Below, piece after piece: positions 48,731 through 58,333 of a DNA stretch of 64,000 nucleotides. The notes under the pieces were generated by a model that ran no database searches, was not told where the DNA came from, and worked only from the letters and a program-made list of their open reading frames with translations. Location: positions 49,451,058 through 49,515,057 of the forward strand of contig OU862919.1 of NCBI GenBank assembly GCA_917880885.1, given 5' to 3'. This DNA comes from Limnephilus marmoratus. Lineage: Eukaryota > Arthropoda > Insecta > Trichoptera > Limnephilidae. The position numbers and the translations under genes were made by a program. Numbering within the stretch: position 1 is the first letter of the stretch; each line of letters starts with the position of its first letter.

Positions 48731-51700
48731 ACTTTATCTCTAAGTTTCCAAAACCGACTGAAATTTTAAAAGAGAATTATTTAAAAAAAAAATCATCGTT
48801 TTAACACTTGGGTTCTGTCGTCTAACACTTGGGATCGGTCATAATTTTGGCCCTATGGATCCGAACCAATTGAAATTTTGGATTCTTACTAAGAATCATG
48901 GCCTGGACACGTATCAATAAAAAAATCGGCTAAAAGTTGTATTTTTGCAAAAAATCGTCGTTTTACGGGCGCTATGTTACAATAATTGTGGTCGTTCATA
49001 ACTTTATCTCTAATTTTCCAAAACCGACTGAAATTTTGGATTCTGACTAAAATTCCTGGTCTGTACAAGAATCAATCTAAAATTCTTCAAAGAGAATTCA
49101 TTTTAAATCATCGTTTTTACACTTGGGTTTGGTCGTTTAGCACATGGGGTCGGACGTTTGAACACTTGGGGTCGGTCATAACTTTGGTTTTATGGTTCCG
49201 AACCAACTGAAATTTCAGTTTCTTACTAAGAATCATGGCCTGGACACGTATCAATAAAAAAATCAGCTAAAAGTAGATTTTTTGCTAAATTCATCGTTTT
49301 ACGGGCGCTTTGTAACAACAATTTTTGTCGGTTATAACTTCCGCCCTATGGCTCCGAACCATCTGAAATTTTTGATTCTTACTAAGAATTATCAAAAAAT
49401 CTGCAAAGAGAATTATTTTTTAAAAATCATCGTTTTAACACTTGGGTTCGGTCGTCTAACACTTGGGGTCGGTCATAAGTTTGGCCCTATGGATCCGAAC
49501 CAATTGAAATTTTTGGATTCTTACTAAGAATCATGGCCTGGACACGTATCAATCAAAAAATCGGCTAAAAGTTGAATTTTTGCAAAAAATCGTCATTTTA
49601 CGGGCGCTATGTAACAATAATTGTGGTCGTTCATAACATAACTTTGTCTCTAAGTTTCCAAAACCGACTGAAATTTTGGATTCTGACTTAAATTCCTGGT
49701 CTGTACAAGAATCAATCTAAAATTCTTCAAAGAGAATTCATTTTAAATCATCGATTTTACACTTGGGTTTGGTCGTTTAGCACTTGGGGTCGGACGTTTG
49801 AACACTTGGGGTCGGTCATAACTTTGGTTTTATGGTTCTGAACCAACTGAAATTTCAGTTTCTTACTAAGAATCATGGCCTGGACACGTATCAATAAAAA
49901 AATCAGCTAAAACTTGATTTTTGGCAAAAATTCATCGTTTTACGGGCGTTTTGTAACAACAATTTTTGTCGGTTATAACTTCTGCCCTATGGCTCCGAAC
50001 CATCTGAAATTTTTTATTCTTACTAAGAATTATCAAAAAATCATCAAACTGAATTATTTAAAAAAAAACATCGTTTTAACACTTGAGTTCGGTCGTCTAG
50101 CACTTGGGGTCGAACGTTTGAACACTTGGGGTCGGTCATAACTTTGGCCCTATGGATCCGAACCAACTGAAATTTTGGATTTCTTACTAAAAATCTTTGT
50201 CTGTACATGAATTTTGGATTCTTACTAAAAATCTTTGTCTGTACAATCAATCTGAAATTCTTCAAAGAGATTTCTTTAAAAAATCATCATTTTAACACTT
50301 GGGTTCGGGCGTTTAGTACTTGGGGTCGAACGTTTGAACACTTGGGGTCGGTCATAACTTTGGCCCTATGGATCCGAACCAACTGAAATTTTGGATTTTT
50401 ACTAAGAATCGTGGTCTGTACACGAATCAATCAAAAAATCTACAAAGAGAATTATTTAAAAAAAAAATCATCGTTTTAACACTTGGGTTCGGTCGTCTAA
50501 CACTTGGGATTTTGGCCCTATGGATCCGAACCAATTGAAATTTTGGATTCTTACTAAGAATCATGGCCTGGACACGTATCAATAAAAAAATCGGCTAAAA
50601 GTTGAATTTTTGCAAAAAATCGTCATTTTCCGGGCGCTATGTAACAATAATTGTGGTCGTTCATAACGTTGTCTCTAAGTTTCCAAAACCGACTGAAATT
50701 TTGGATTCTGACTAAAATTCCTGGTCTGTACAAGAATCAATCTAAAATTCTTCAAAGAGAATTCATTTTAAATCATCGTTTTTACACTTGGGTTTGGTCG
50801 TTTAGCACTTGGGGTCGGACGTTTGAACACTTGGGGTCGGTCATAACTTTAGTTTTATGGTTCTGAACCAACTGAAATTTCAGTTTCTTACTAAGAATCA
50901 TGGCCTGGACACGTATCAATAAAAAAATCAGCTAAAACTTGATTTTTGGCAAAAATTCATCGTTTTACGGGCGTTTTGTAACAACAATTTTTGTCGGTTA
51001 TAACTTCTGCCCTATGGCTCCGAACCATCTGAAATTTTTTATTCTTACTAAGAATTATCAAAAAATCATCAAACAGAATTATTTAAAAAAAAAACATCGT
51101 TTTAACACTTGAGTTCGGTCGTCTAGCACTTGGGGTCGAACGTTTGAACACTTGGGGTCGGTCATAACTTTGGCCCTATGGATCCGAACCAACTGAAATT
51201 TTGGATTCTTACTAAAAATCTTTGTCTGTACAAGAATTTTGGATTCTTACTAAAAATCTTTGTCTGTACAATCAATCTGAAATTCTTCAAAGAGATTTCT
51301 TTAAAAAATCATCATTTTAACACTTGGGTTCGGGCGTTTAGTACTTGGGGTCGAACGTTTGAACACTTGGGGTCGGTCATAACTTTGGCCCTATGGATCC
51401 GAACCAACTGAAATTTTGGATTCTTACTAAAAATCTTTGTCTGTACAAGAATTTTGGATTCTTACTAAAAATCTTTGTCTGTACAATCAATCTGTAATTC
51501 TTCAAAGAGATTTCTTTAAAAAATCATCATTTTAACACTTGGGTTCGGGCGTTTAGTACTTGGGGTCGAACGTTTGAACACTTGGGGTCGGTCATAGCTT
51601 TGGCCCTATGCCTCCGAATCAACTGAAATTTTTGATTTTTACTAAGAATCGTGGTCTGTACACGAATCAATCAAAAAATCTACAAAGAGATTTATTTTGT

Positions 51701-51975
51701 AGCGACACATCATTATTATCATCGCCATCAAAAGAACATACGAGAAACATCTAATATTCGCGCCCATCGGCAAACCTACTTGCCTAGGTACCTTCGTACC
51801 TATACTGGCCGCGATGTACTTTCTCGCCAGCCGTGCCAGCCCGACGATAATAATATCGCCCCGCCTAGAAAGGTCTCGAGACAGCACCGTACAATATCTG
51901 TACGGCGCCGAATATTCTCGTAAGCTGTCGAAGTGGCTCGTATTACCTACCGCGAGGTAGTTACTCTACCGCGGC

Positions 51976-51983
51976 TATATAAG
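51976..51983 (+). promoter_or_regulatory. TATA box of the miniature-element 5' LTR
   Basis: TATATAAG, with insect-type initiator matches TCAGTC at 52,009-52,014 and 52,019-52,024, roughly 35-45 bp downstream. The same arrangement is present in the 3' LTR near 53,045. Confidence 0.65.
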
Positions 51984-52501
51984 CAGCCGATCGCTCGCCC
52001 GCTGCAGTTCAGTCCAGTTCAGTCACACTTACAGTCGGCCAACATCTCAGCATGTAACGATCTCTGCATGGCATCGCTACGCTCCAGGGCAGCTTCCTCG
52101 AGGTCCACCATCACGTCTCAGCCACAAGGCCCATCGTGCCTTCAGCTACAGAGATCAGATTCATCCCGCGACTTACAAGGCTTGCGTCACCTTCAGTCCA
52201 AGGGATCAGCTCACCACTTCATGGCACCCCGAAGCCTCACCGTGCTTCGCTGCCATGGAAACACGCTCCGCCTCGCCAGGACTACCTGCTGGTGGCTCAG
52301 CTCACCGAGCCACACACCGTTTACCTCCGCGACTTAAAGCGTCGAGCAACGGCCTGGAATATAGGTCATCTCCACCGCCATGGTGTCGAGCAACGCGCTG
52401 ACCTTCACCACTCCATCTCCACCTCCGTACGCCTGCAGCATCATCTACGGCACTCCGCATTACATCATGTTAACGACCACCGACCATCTGCTACGTAGCC
52501 C

Positions 52502-52507
52502 AATAAA
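52502..52507 (+). terminator. Polyadenylation signal in miniature-element 5' LTR
   Basis: AATAAA about 55 bp before the LTR end; the matching signal in the 3' LTR is at 53,570-53,575. Confidence 0.6.
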
Positions 52508-52564
52508 CGACTGACTCACCACTTCGACATGACGCCTTTCATTTCTGTCTCCCACGCCCTCAAC

Positions 52565-52582
52565 TGGTGACCCCGACGTGAT
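52565..52582 (+). promoter_or_regulatory. Primer-binding site complementary to tRNA-Trp
   Basis: TGGTGACCCCGACGTGAT, two bases after the 5' LTR, is the complement of the 3' end of animal tRNA-Trp (ATCACGTCGGGGTCACCA). This primer is known for the CsRn1/Kabuki group of Gypsy elements, so the parent element probably belongs there. Confidence 0.85.
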
Positions 52583-52771
52583 ATGGATACGCAGCATACA
52601 GCATCCTTACAAGAGTGTTACCACGACACACCGGTAACACCGCAAAACGAGGGAATCGGTAGAGACGCATCAGCACGGACGCACCGACCAGCAGCATCAA
52701 CCCGGCTTTCCTGCGACTCCTGGCATCATCTTTCAACCCTGTACTCCGTACACTGGGAAGGGGGTGTGTAG
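52583..52771 (+). CDS. 62-codon frame filling the internal region (possible Gag/Pol end fusion)
   Basis: An ATG follows the primer site directly and the frame stays open through the entire internal region. Its TAG stop is made by bases 3-5 of the 3' LTR. Some LTR elements start Gag next to the primer site and end Pol inside the LTR, so this frame could be the first codons of Gag joined to the last codons of Pol after one large deletion. No domain is recognisable and translation is unproven. Confidence 0.35.
   Translation: MDTQHTASLQECYHDTPVTPQNEGIGRDASARTHRPAASTRLSCDSWHHLSTLYSVHWEGGV
52755..52766 (+). promoter_or_regulatory. Polypurine tract of the miniature element
   Basis: GGGAAGGGGGTG directly before the 3' LTR. 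Confidence 0.75.
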
Positions 52772-53630
52772 CGACACATCATTATTATCATCGCCATCAA
52801 AAGAACATACGAGAAACATCTAATATTCGCGCCCATCGGCAAACCTACTTGCCTAGGTACCTTCGTACCTATACTGGCCGCGATGTACTTTCTCGCCGGC
52901 CGTGCCAGCCCGACGATAATAATATCGCCCCGCCTAGAAAGGTCTCGAGACAGCACCGTACAATATCTGTACGGCGCCGAATATTCTCGTAAGCTGTCGA
53001 AGTGGCTCGTATTACCTACCGCGAGGTAGTTACTCTACCGCGGCTATATAAGCAGCCGATCGCTCGCCCGCTGCAGTTCAGTCCAGTTCAGTCACACTTA
53101 CAGTCGGCCAACATCTCAGCATGTAACGATCTCTGCATGGCATCGCTACGCTCCAGGGCAGCTTCCTCGAGGTCCACCATCACGTCTCAGCCACAAGGCC
53201 CATCGTGCCTTCAGCTCCAGAGATCAGATTCATCCCGCGACTTACAAGGCTTGCGTCACCTTCAGTCCAAGGGATCAGCTCACCACTTCATGGCACCCGA
53301 AGCCTCACCGTGCTTCGCTGCCATGGAAACACGCTCCGCCTCGCCAGGACTACCTGCTGGTGGCTCAGCTCACCGAGCCACACACCGTTTACCTCCGCGA
53401 CTTAAAGCGTCGAGCAACGGCCTGGAATATAGGTCATCTCCACCGCCATGGTGTCGAGCAACGCGCTGACCTTCACCACTCCATCTCCACCTCCGTACGC
53501 CTGCAGCATCATCTACGGCACTCCGCATTACATCATGTTACCGACCACCGACCATCTGCTACGTAGCCCAATAAACGACTGACTCACCACTTCGACATGA
53601 CGCCTTTCATTTCTGTCTCCCGCTCCCTCA
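52767..53630 (+). repeat. Miniature element 3' LTR
   Basis: 864 bp, same sequence as the 5' LTR with CACCCG for CACCCCG near 53,308 and a few substitutions. It is followed by ATTTTTAAAAAAAATCATCG, normal satellite. Confidence 0.95.
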
Positions 53631-54416
53631 ATTTTTAAAAAAAATCATCGTTTTAACACTTGGGTTCGGTCGTCTTACACTTGGGGTCGGTCATAACTTT
53701 GGCCCTATAAATCCGAACCAATTGATATTTTGGATTCTTACTAAGAATCATGGCCTGGACACGTATCAATAAAAAAATCAGCTAAAAGTAGATTTTTTTG
53801 CAAAAATTCATCGTTTTACGGGCGTTTTGTAACAACAATTTTTGTCGGTTATAACTTCCGCCCTATGGCTCCGAACCATCTGAAATTTTTGATTCTTACT
53901 AAGAATCATCAAAAAATCATCAAACAGAATTATTTAAAAAAAAAACATCGTTTTAACACTTGAGTTCGGTCGTCTAGCACTTGGGGTCGAACGTTTGAAC
54001 ACTTGGGGTCGGTCATAGCTTTGGCCCTATGGCTCCGAACCAACTGAAATTTTTGATTTTTACTAAGAATCATGGTCTTTACACGAATCAATCAAAAAAT
54101 CTACAAAGAGAATTATTTTTATAAAATCATCGTTTTAACACTTGGGATCGGTCGTCTAACACTTGGGGTCGGTCATAACTTTGGCCCTATAAATCCGAAC
54201 CAATTGAAATTTTTGATTTTTACTAAGAATCATGGTCTGTACACGAATCACTCATTAAATCTACATTGAGATTTTTTTTTAAATCATCGTTTTAACACTT
54301 GGGTTCGGTCGTTTAGTACTTGGGGTCGAACGTTTGAACACTTGGGGTCGGTCATAACTTTGGCCCTATGTATCCGAACCAACTAAAATTATGGATACTT
54401 ACTAAGAATCATGACC
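53631..54416 (+). repeat. Satellite array, block V (left part)
   Basis: Direct-orientation A and B monomers, mainly the AACAATTTTTGTCGG form of B. No gene. Confidence 0.93.
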
Positions 54417-54643
54417 TTTTTTTTTTTTTTTACATGAGCTCCACACAGGAGGCCCTGAGGAGAACAATTTCCCTCAGGGCCTATGTCATCTTTGGGGATG
54501 CTGTGTGGAGGGTTTTTTTAAGGAAAGGAAGGAGAGGAGAGTTCTGGGAAGGAAAAGGGTTTAAGGGGTGGGTAGGAATCTGGGGTTCAGTGTGTCTTAG
54601 TCATCCGCCTCCAAGACCTAGACAAACCTCACCCCAACTTGCA
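54417..54643 (-). repeat. Dispersed repeat inserted in satellite (minus orientation)
   Basis: It begins with 15 T (54,417-54,431) and then CATGAGCTCCACACAGGAGGCCC. Read on the minus strand it ends in a poly-A tail, as a retroposon would. About 54,432-54,600 is the diverged reverse complement of 56,880-57,045 (shared CCTATGTCAT, GGGGATGCTG and GGGTAGGAATCTGGGG). No domain. Confidence 0.75.
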
Positions 54644-55369
54644 CTAACACTTGGGTTCGGTCGTTTAGTACTTGGGGTCGAACATTTGAACACTTGGGGT
54701 CGGTCATAACTTTGGCCCTATGGATCCGAACCAACTAAAATTTTGGATACTTACTAAAAATCATGACCTGGACACGAATCAATTAAGGTTCCAAACCGAC
54801 TGAAATTTTGGATTCTGACTAAAATTCTTGGTCTGTACAAGAATAAATCTAAAATTCTTCAAAGAGAATTCATTTTCAATCATCTTTTTTACACTTGGGT
54901 TTGGTCGTTTAGCACTTGGGTTCGGACGTTTGAACACTTGGGGTCGGTCATATCTTTGGCTTTATGGTTCCGAACCAACTGAAATTTCGGTTAAAATCAG
55001 CTAAAACTTGATTTTTTGCAAAAATTCATCGTTTTACGGGCGCTTTGTAACAACATTTTTTGTCGTTTATAACTTCCACCCTATGGCTCCGAACCGTCTG
55101 AAATTTTGGATTCTTACTAAGAATCGTGGTCTGTACACGAATCAATCAAAAAATCTACAAAGAGATTTTTTTTTAAATCATCGTTTAAACACTTGGGTTC
55201 GGTCGTTTAGCACTTGGGGTCGAACGTTTGAACACTTTGGGTCGGTCATATCTTTGTCTTTATGGTTCCGAACCAACTGATCTTTTGGATTCTTACTAAG
55301 AATCATGTCCTGGACACGTATATTGAAAAAAATCAGCTAAAACTAGATTTTTTGCAAAAATTCATCGTT
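54644..55369 (+). repeat. Satellite array, block V (right part, direct)
   Basis: The last direct monomers, more degenerate than the rest (for example AACATTTTTTGTCG and partial units near 54,780 and 54,990). Confidence 0.9.
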
Positions 55370-55995
55370 TTAGCTGATTTTTTTGATACGTGTCCAAGCC
55401 ATGATTCTTAGTAAGAATCCAAAATTTCATTTGTTTCGCATTCATAGGGCCAAAGTTATGACCGACCCCAAGTGTTAAAACGATGATTTTTAAAAAAAAA
55501 TTCTCTTTGTTGATTTTTTTATTGATATATGTACAGTCCATGATTTTTAGTAAGAATCCAAAATTTCATACTGTTCGGAGCCATGAGGCCAAAGTTAAAA
55601 CGATTAATTTAAAAAATATCTCATTTCCGATTTTTTTTATTGATTCGTGTACAGACCATGATTCTTAGTAAGAATCCAAAATTTCAGACGGTTCGGAGCC
55701 ATAAGGCCAAAGTAATGACAGACCCCAAGTGTTGTAAACGTCTGACCCCAAGTGCTAAAACGATGATTTTTTTTTTTTTTGAATTTGCTTTGTAGATTTT
55801 TTGATTGATTCGTGTTCAGGTCAGTAAGAATCCAAAATTTCAGTCTGTTCGAAACCATAGGGCCAAAGTTATGAACGACCTCAACTATTGTTACAAAGCG
55901 CCCGTAAAACGATTAATCTTTGCAAAAATTCTACTTTTAGCCGATTTTTTTAGTGATACGTGTCCAGGCCATTCTAAGTAGGAATCCAAAATTTC
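55370..55995 (-). repeat. Inverted satellite monomers at the right edge of the array
   Basis: From 55,370 the monomers run in reverse orientation (GATACGTGTCC, then CCATGATTCTTAGTAAGAATCC, then GACCGACCCCAAGTGTT). The turn-around forms a fold-back: 55,304-55,340 pairs with about 55,370-55,402. About four degraded monomers follow and the satellite ends near 55,995. Confidence 0.9.
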
Positions 55996-56281
55996 TATGC
56001 CTAAAGGAGAACATTTCAAATGTGTTATCGAAGCATTAAGAGCGTGTTTGACGTATGCTAAGGTTGCTCTGCTGCTTTTAAATTCCTGAAACCCGTTGAG
56101 ATATGCTTCCCTCAAGTTTAAAATGGTTGTTTTGAAGTAGTGTCAATGGAGGAATTATTTTTGTGGCGGTGCTTCAGCAGACTCGGAAAATGAAATGTTT
56201 CACTTTCAAAAATCTTTGGCAAAAGCGTCTTGCGCATCTGTCCGTGGACATTTGTGTCAGAGCCGCACTTAACGGGCCAAA
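55996..56281. other. Unassigned sequence between satellite edge and hAT end
   Basis: No open frame of note. It may be interior sequence of the hAT-like element whose end is at 56,304, but the other end is not visible. Confidence 0.4.
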
Positions 56282-56304
56282 GAGCCGCACTTTGCCGACC
56301 TCTG
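56260..56304 (-). mobile_element. hAT-type transposon terminal fragment
   Basis: The reverse complement of 56,282-56,304 begins CAGAGGTCGGCAAAGTGCGG, the form of terminal inverted repeat seen in many animal hAT elements. The subterminal GAGCCGCACTT is doubled (56,260 and 56,282), also typical. The matching other terminus was not found within the window. Confidence 0.65.
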
Positions 56305-56879
56305 CACTAGTAGATTAGAACTAACCACAATACAAGTAAAAAATATCATTTGTTTCGAGACTTCACACTTTCGTCACGCGTTTGAAATTTCGAATGCGGC
56401 CCGACGAGTAAAAAGAAAAGCATTTTCTACGAAATTTGGCCTCAACCTCCCAAAAATGGATGAAAATTGGGAACACAGCAGGTATCTAGTCTTTACACCT
56501 ACATACAGTTCAATTCTTACCTTTCCAATGTTCCTGTTTGTCATCGTCATCAGAGTAGGTGCTAGCGTACAAAGTACATACTAAGTTACAACTTTGGGTT
56601 TCTATTGCATAGAAAGCCTGTTCTCATTGATTTATTTTATAGATTCTAGATTCTATGAAATAGATCATAGAATAGATAAGGCGGGATCCCAGCTTAATTA
56701 TAAAAAAGTTTGACAATTGGCCAGGACGAATTTAAACGCATACTGTAGTAGGATTGCCCACGTGGCAGGCTGAATTGGGAGAGACTGTTTGAGGGAGACC
56801 TTTTGACCTCTCCAACCGGACTCTCTCGACCCATCACTTAGCACCACAGTAGGAGGAATGGATTCATTCGTTCGTCACT
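56305..56879. other. No feature seen
   Basis: AT-rich low-copy sequence. It includes a short imperfect inverted pair (AGATTCTAGATTCTATGAAA / TAGATCATAGAATAGAT) near 56,640-56,680. No gene-sized frame and no recognisable repeat. Confidence 0.5.
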
Positions 56880-57052
56880 CCTGGACACACTGACCCCCAG
56901 ATTCCTACCCACTCCTTATACCTTCCCAGAACTTCCTCTCCTTCCTTTCCCTAAAAATACCCTTCATGCAGCATCCCCAAAAATGACATAGGCCGCGAGG
57001 TAAATTGTTTTCCTCAGGGTCTCCTGTATGGATCTAACGTAAAAAAGGTACA
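56880..57052 (+). repeat. Dispersed repeat, plus orientation copy
   Basis: Diverged reverse complement of 54,432-54,600, ending near GATCTAACGTAAAAAAGG with a short A-run where the other copy has its poly-A. The two copies thus define one retroposon-like family. Confidence 0.72.
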
Positions 57053-57177
57053 CTCAGCTGTCTCGACAAGACTTTTCCTGAGACGAGGCTTTTAATTTTT
57101 GGTCTACAGATCTATCTATATTCAGAGTTTCATTCGTCAGTGCTAGGGTTTTTGCTTGGTTATGTTGTGTTTAAATA

Positions 57178-57312
57178 CAGTGCAAGATGCCATTACCCTG
57201 CGAGCAGCCGCCTTTCATATGTGTTTTCTTTTTTAATTATTTTTTTCCCTGACTTGCCTTGTATATTATTAGCATTTTGTATTATGTATGTGAGCACTTG
57301 TATACTGCTTAC
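57178..57312 (+). repeat. Inverted repeat, left arm
   Basis: GCAAGATGCCATTACCCTGCGAGCAGCCGCC and the sequence down to GCACTTGTATACTGCTT is the diverged reverse complement of 57,467-57,603. An open frame at 57,140-57,430 runs through it but has no known domain. Confidence 0.78.
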
Positions 57313-57321
57313 TAACAGTGG

Positions 57322-57470
57322 AGGTTATCCACCACTTACCCGCCCTGGTATAAAATGGTTACTCCTTCAAGGCTCTCGCAAGGACTCTAATTTTGTTGAA
57401 AGAACGAATCTACATTTAAGTTTGAACTAATCTAGACCTCCAGTGTCCCTGCATACGGTGTTAGGAAGCA
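57322..57470 (+). repeat. Dispersed repeat, direct copy
   Basis: CAAGGCTCTCGCAAG through CAGTGTCCCTGCATAC matches 58,188-58,333 in reverse orientation, with indels in an AT-rich middle part. Confidence 0.75.
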
Positions 57471-57603
57471 GTATGCAAGTGCTTACATAATATACAAAAT
57501 GCGAATAATGAAAAGCAAGTCTGGGATAAACAAATTAAAAAAGATAACAGAAAAACATAAAAGGCGGCTGCTCGCAGTGTAATGGCATCTTGCGTATGTT
57601 GCA
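57467..57603 (-). repeat. Inverted repeat, right arm
   Basis: Reverse-oriented copy of 57,178-57,312 (AAGGCGGCTGCTCGCAG, GTAATGGCATCTTGC). The arms are about 135 bp with a spacer of about 155 bp. Confidence 0.78.
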
Positions 57604-58187
57604 AGCATCTGCAAGAAAAGATAATGAAAACAAGTATTGTGATATGAAGAACGCTTGTGTCGGGTGGGATACCTCTCTCGTCATCTGGCAGTACCAGCCA
57701 GAATGTGTATGGTGGTCGGTCTGCCGTGAATGAATCTCAACGTCCGCGCCCTTTAGCCGGTTTCTCGGTTGTGCCTTGACAATAGTAAGTGGGAAGTAGG
57801 GGAACGTACCCGAAGACCCTAAGGATGGAAGCTTCGAGTTGCCGGAGGCAGAGCGGAAGGACGCTGAATTCGCCCAGCCAAACCTCAGGCCTACACATGT
57901 CGCTGGGGGAGGCGCAGATGAGTTGTGAGGATTCCATTCCGAAAAAAAAAAATTTCGCCAGTGTATGCAGGAGCGAGGTCTAACTCACCCCCAAAATGGG
58001 GAAATTGACATTACAGAACATTTACAGTTCAGTTTCAGCCACAAGGGTCGGAGCTTATTGCTGAATCGCTAAAACAGAAAAAAATTTGAAAAAAAAGAAA
58101 AACTAAAAAATATGAGAATATAATACTTAGTGAAGAATAGTATAACTTAATGAACAGTTGGTTACAAGTAGCAGAACATATTATATA
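57604..58187. other. GC-richer unassigned stretch
   Basis: 57,660-57,930 is richer in GC than its neighbours and has open frames on both strands (57,737-57,937 minus, 57,789-57,983 plus). Neither shows a motif I recognise. It could be an old transposon fragment. From 58,030 the sequence is AT-rich. Confidence 0.4.
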
Positions 58188-58333
58188 CCATGTATGCAGG
58201 GACACTGGGGGTCTAGATTCGTTCAAAATAAACGAAAATTCATTTATTTAAAAAAAAAATAGAGTTCTTGCGAGAGCCTTGAAGAAGTAACCATCTGTTA
58301 CTTATACCCGGGCGGATATGTGGTGAACAACCT
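58188..58333 (-). repeat. Dispersed repeat, inverted copy
   Basis: GTATGCAGGGACACTGGGGGTCTAGATTCG through TTGCGAGAGCCTTGAAGAAG is the reverse complement of 57,322-57,470 apart from indels. Confidence 0.75.

Larger units (their letters stand above)
39230..51697 (+). repeat. Satellite array, block IV
   Basis: Mixed A and B monomers, with the divergent GTAACAATAATTGTGGTCG B form common. It includes a 1,473-bp tandem duplication near 39,740-42,000, a segment at 42,850-44,800 that matches 27,890-29,830 (offset about 14,966), a 337-bp duplication at 48,231-48,730, and a 1,025-bp duplication near 49,860-51,640. No gene is present. It ends at AAAGAGATTTATTT, where the short LTR element inserted. Confidence 0.96.
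51698..52562 (+). repeat. Miniature element 5' LTR
   Basis: 865 bp. U3 has the inverted pair TAGGTAC/GTACCTA near 51,785-51,802. A TATA box at 51,976 and TCAGTC initiator matches near 52,010 mark the U3/R border, and AATAAA at 52,502 lies close to the 3' end. This suggests an R region of about 500 bp and a short U5. Several short frames inside show no domain and are disrupted differently in the two LTRs. Confidence 0.95.
51698..53630 (+). mobile_element. Miniature LTR retrotransposon (TRIM-like) with 865-bp LTRs
   Basis: Two direct repeats (865 and 864 bp) starting TGTAGCGACACATC and ending CCCTCA enclose only 204 bp. Both sides have the 4-bp duplication ATTT (51,694-51,697 and 53,631-53,634). 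An 18-base primer site and a GGGAAGGGGGTG polypurine tract are in the correct places. No gag or pol domain remains. The LTRs differ by about six substitutions and one indel, so the insertion is fairly recent and must have been driven by another element. It is much more GC-rich than the satellite. Classical TRIMs have LTRs of a few hundred bases, so LTRs making up about 90% of the element are unusual. Confidence 0.95.

Noticed and set aside
51933..52337. A 134-codon frame in the miniature-element LTR (and its partner at 53,002-53,469)
   Set aside because: It begins without ATG, crosses the promoter and the predicted RNA start, and is disrupted differently in the two LTRs by a one-base indel.
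636..55280. Dozens of 60-114 codon open frames (for example beginning with FGKNSSFYG or DPNQLKFWI)
   Set aside because: They recur with every satellite monomer, start and stop at monomer variants, and are open only because 180 is a multiple of three and stops are lost by chance. No domain and no consistent start.
57737..57937. Minus-strand 66-codon frame as a host gene
   Set aside because: No recognisable motif, an equally long overlapping frame on the other strand, and repeat-rich surroundings.
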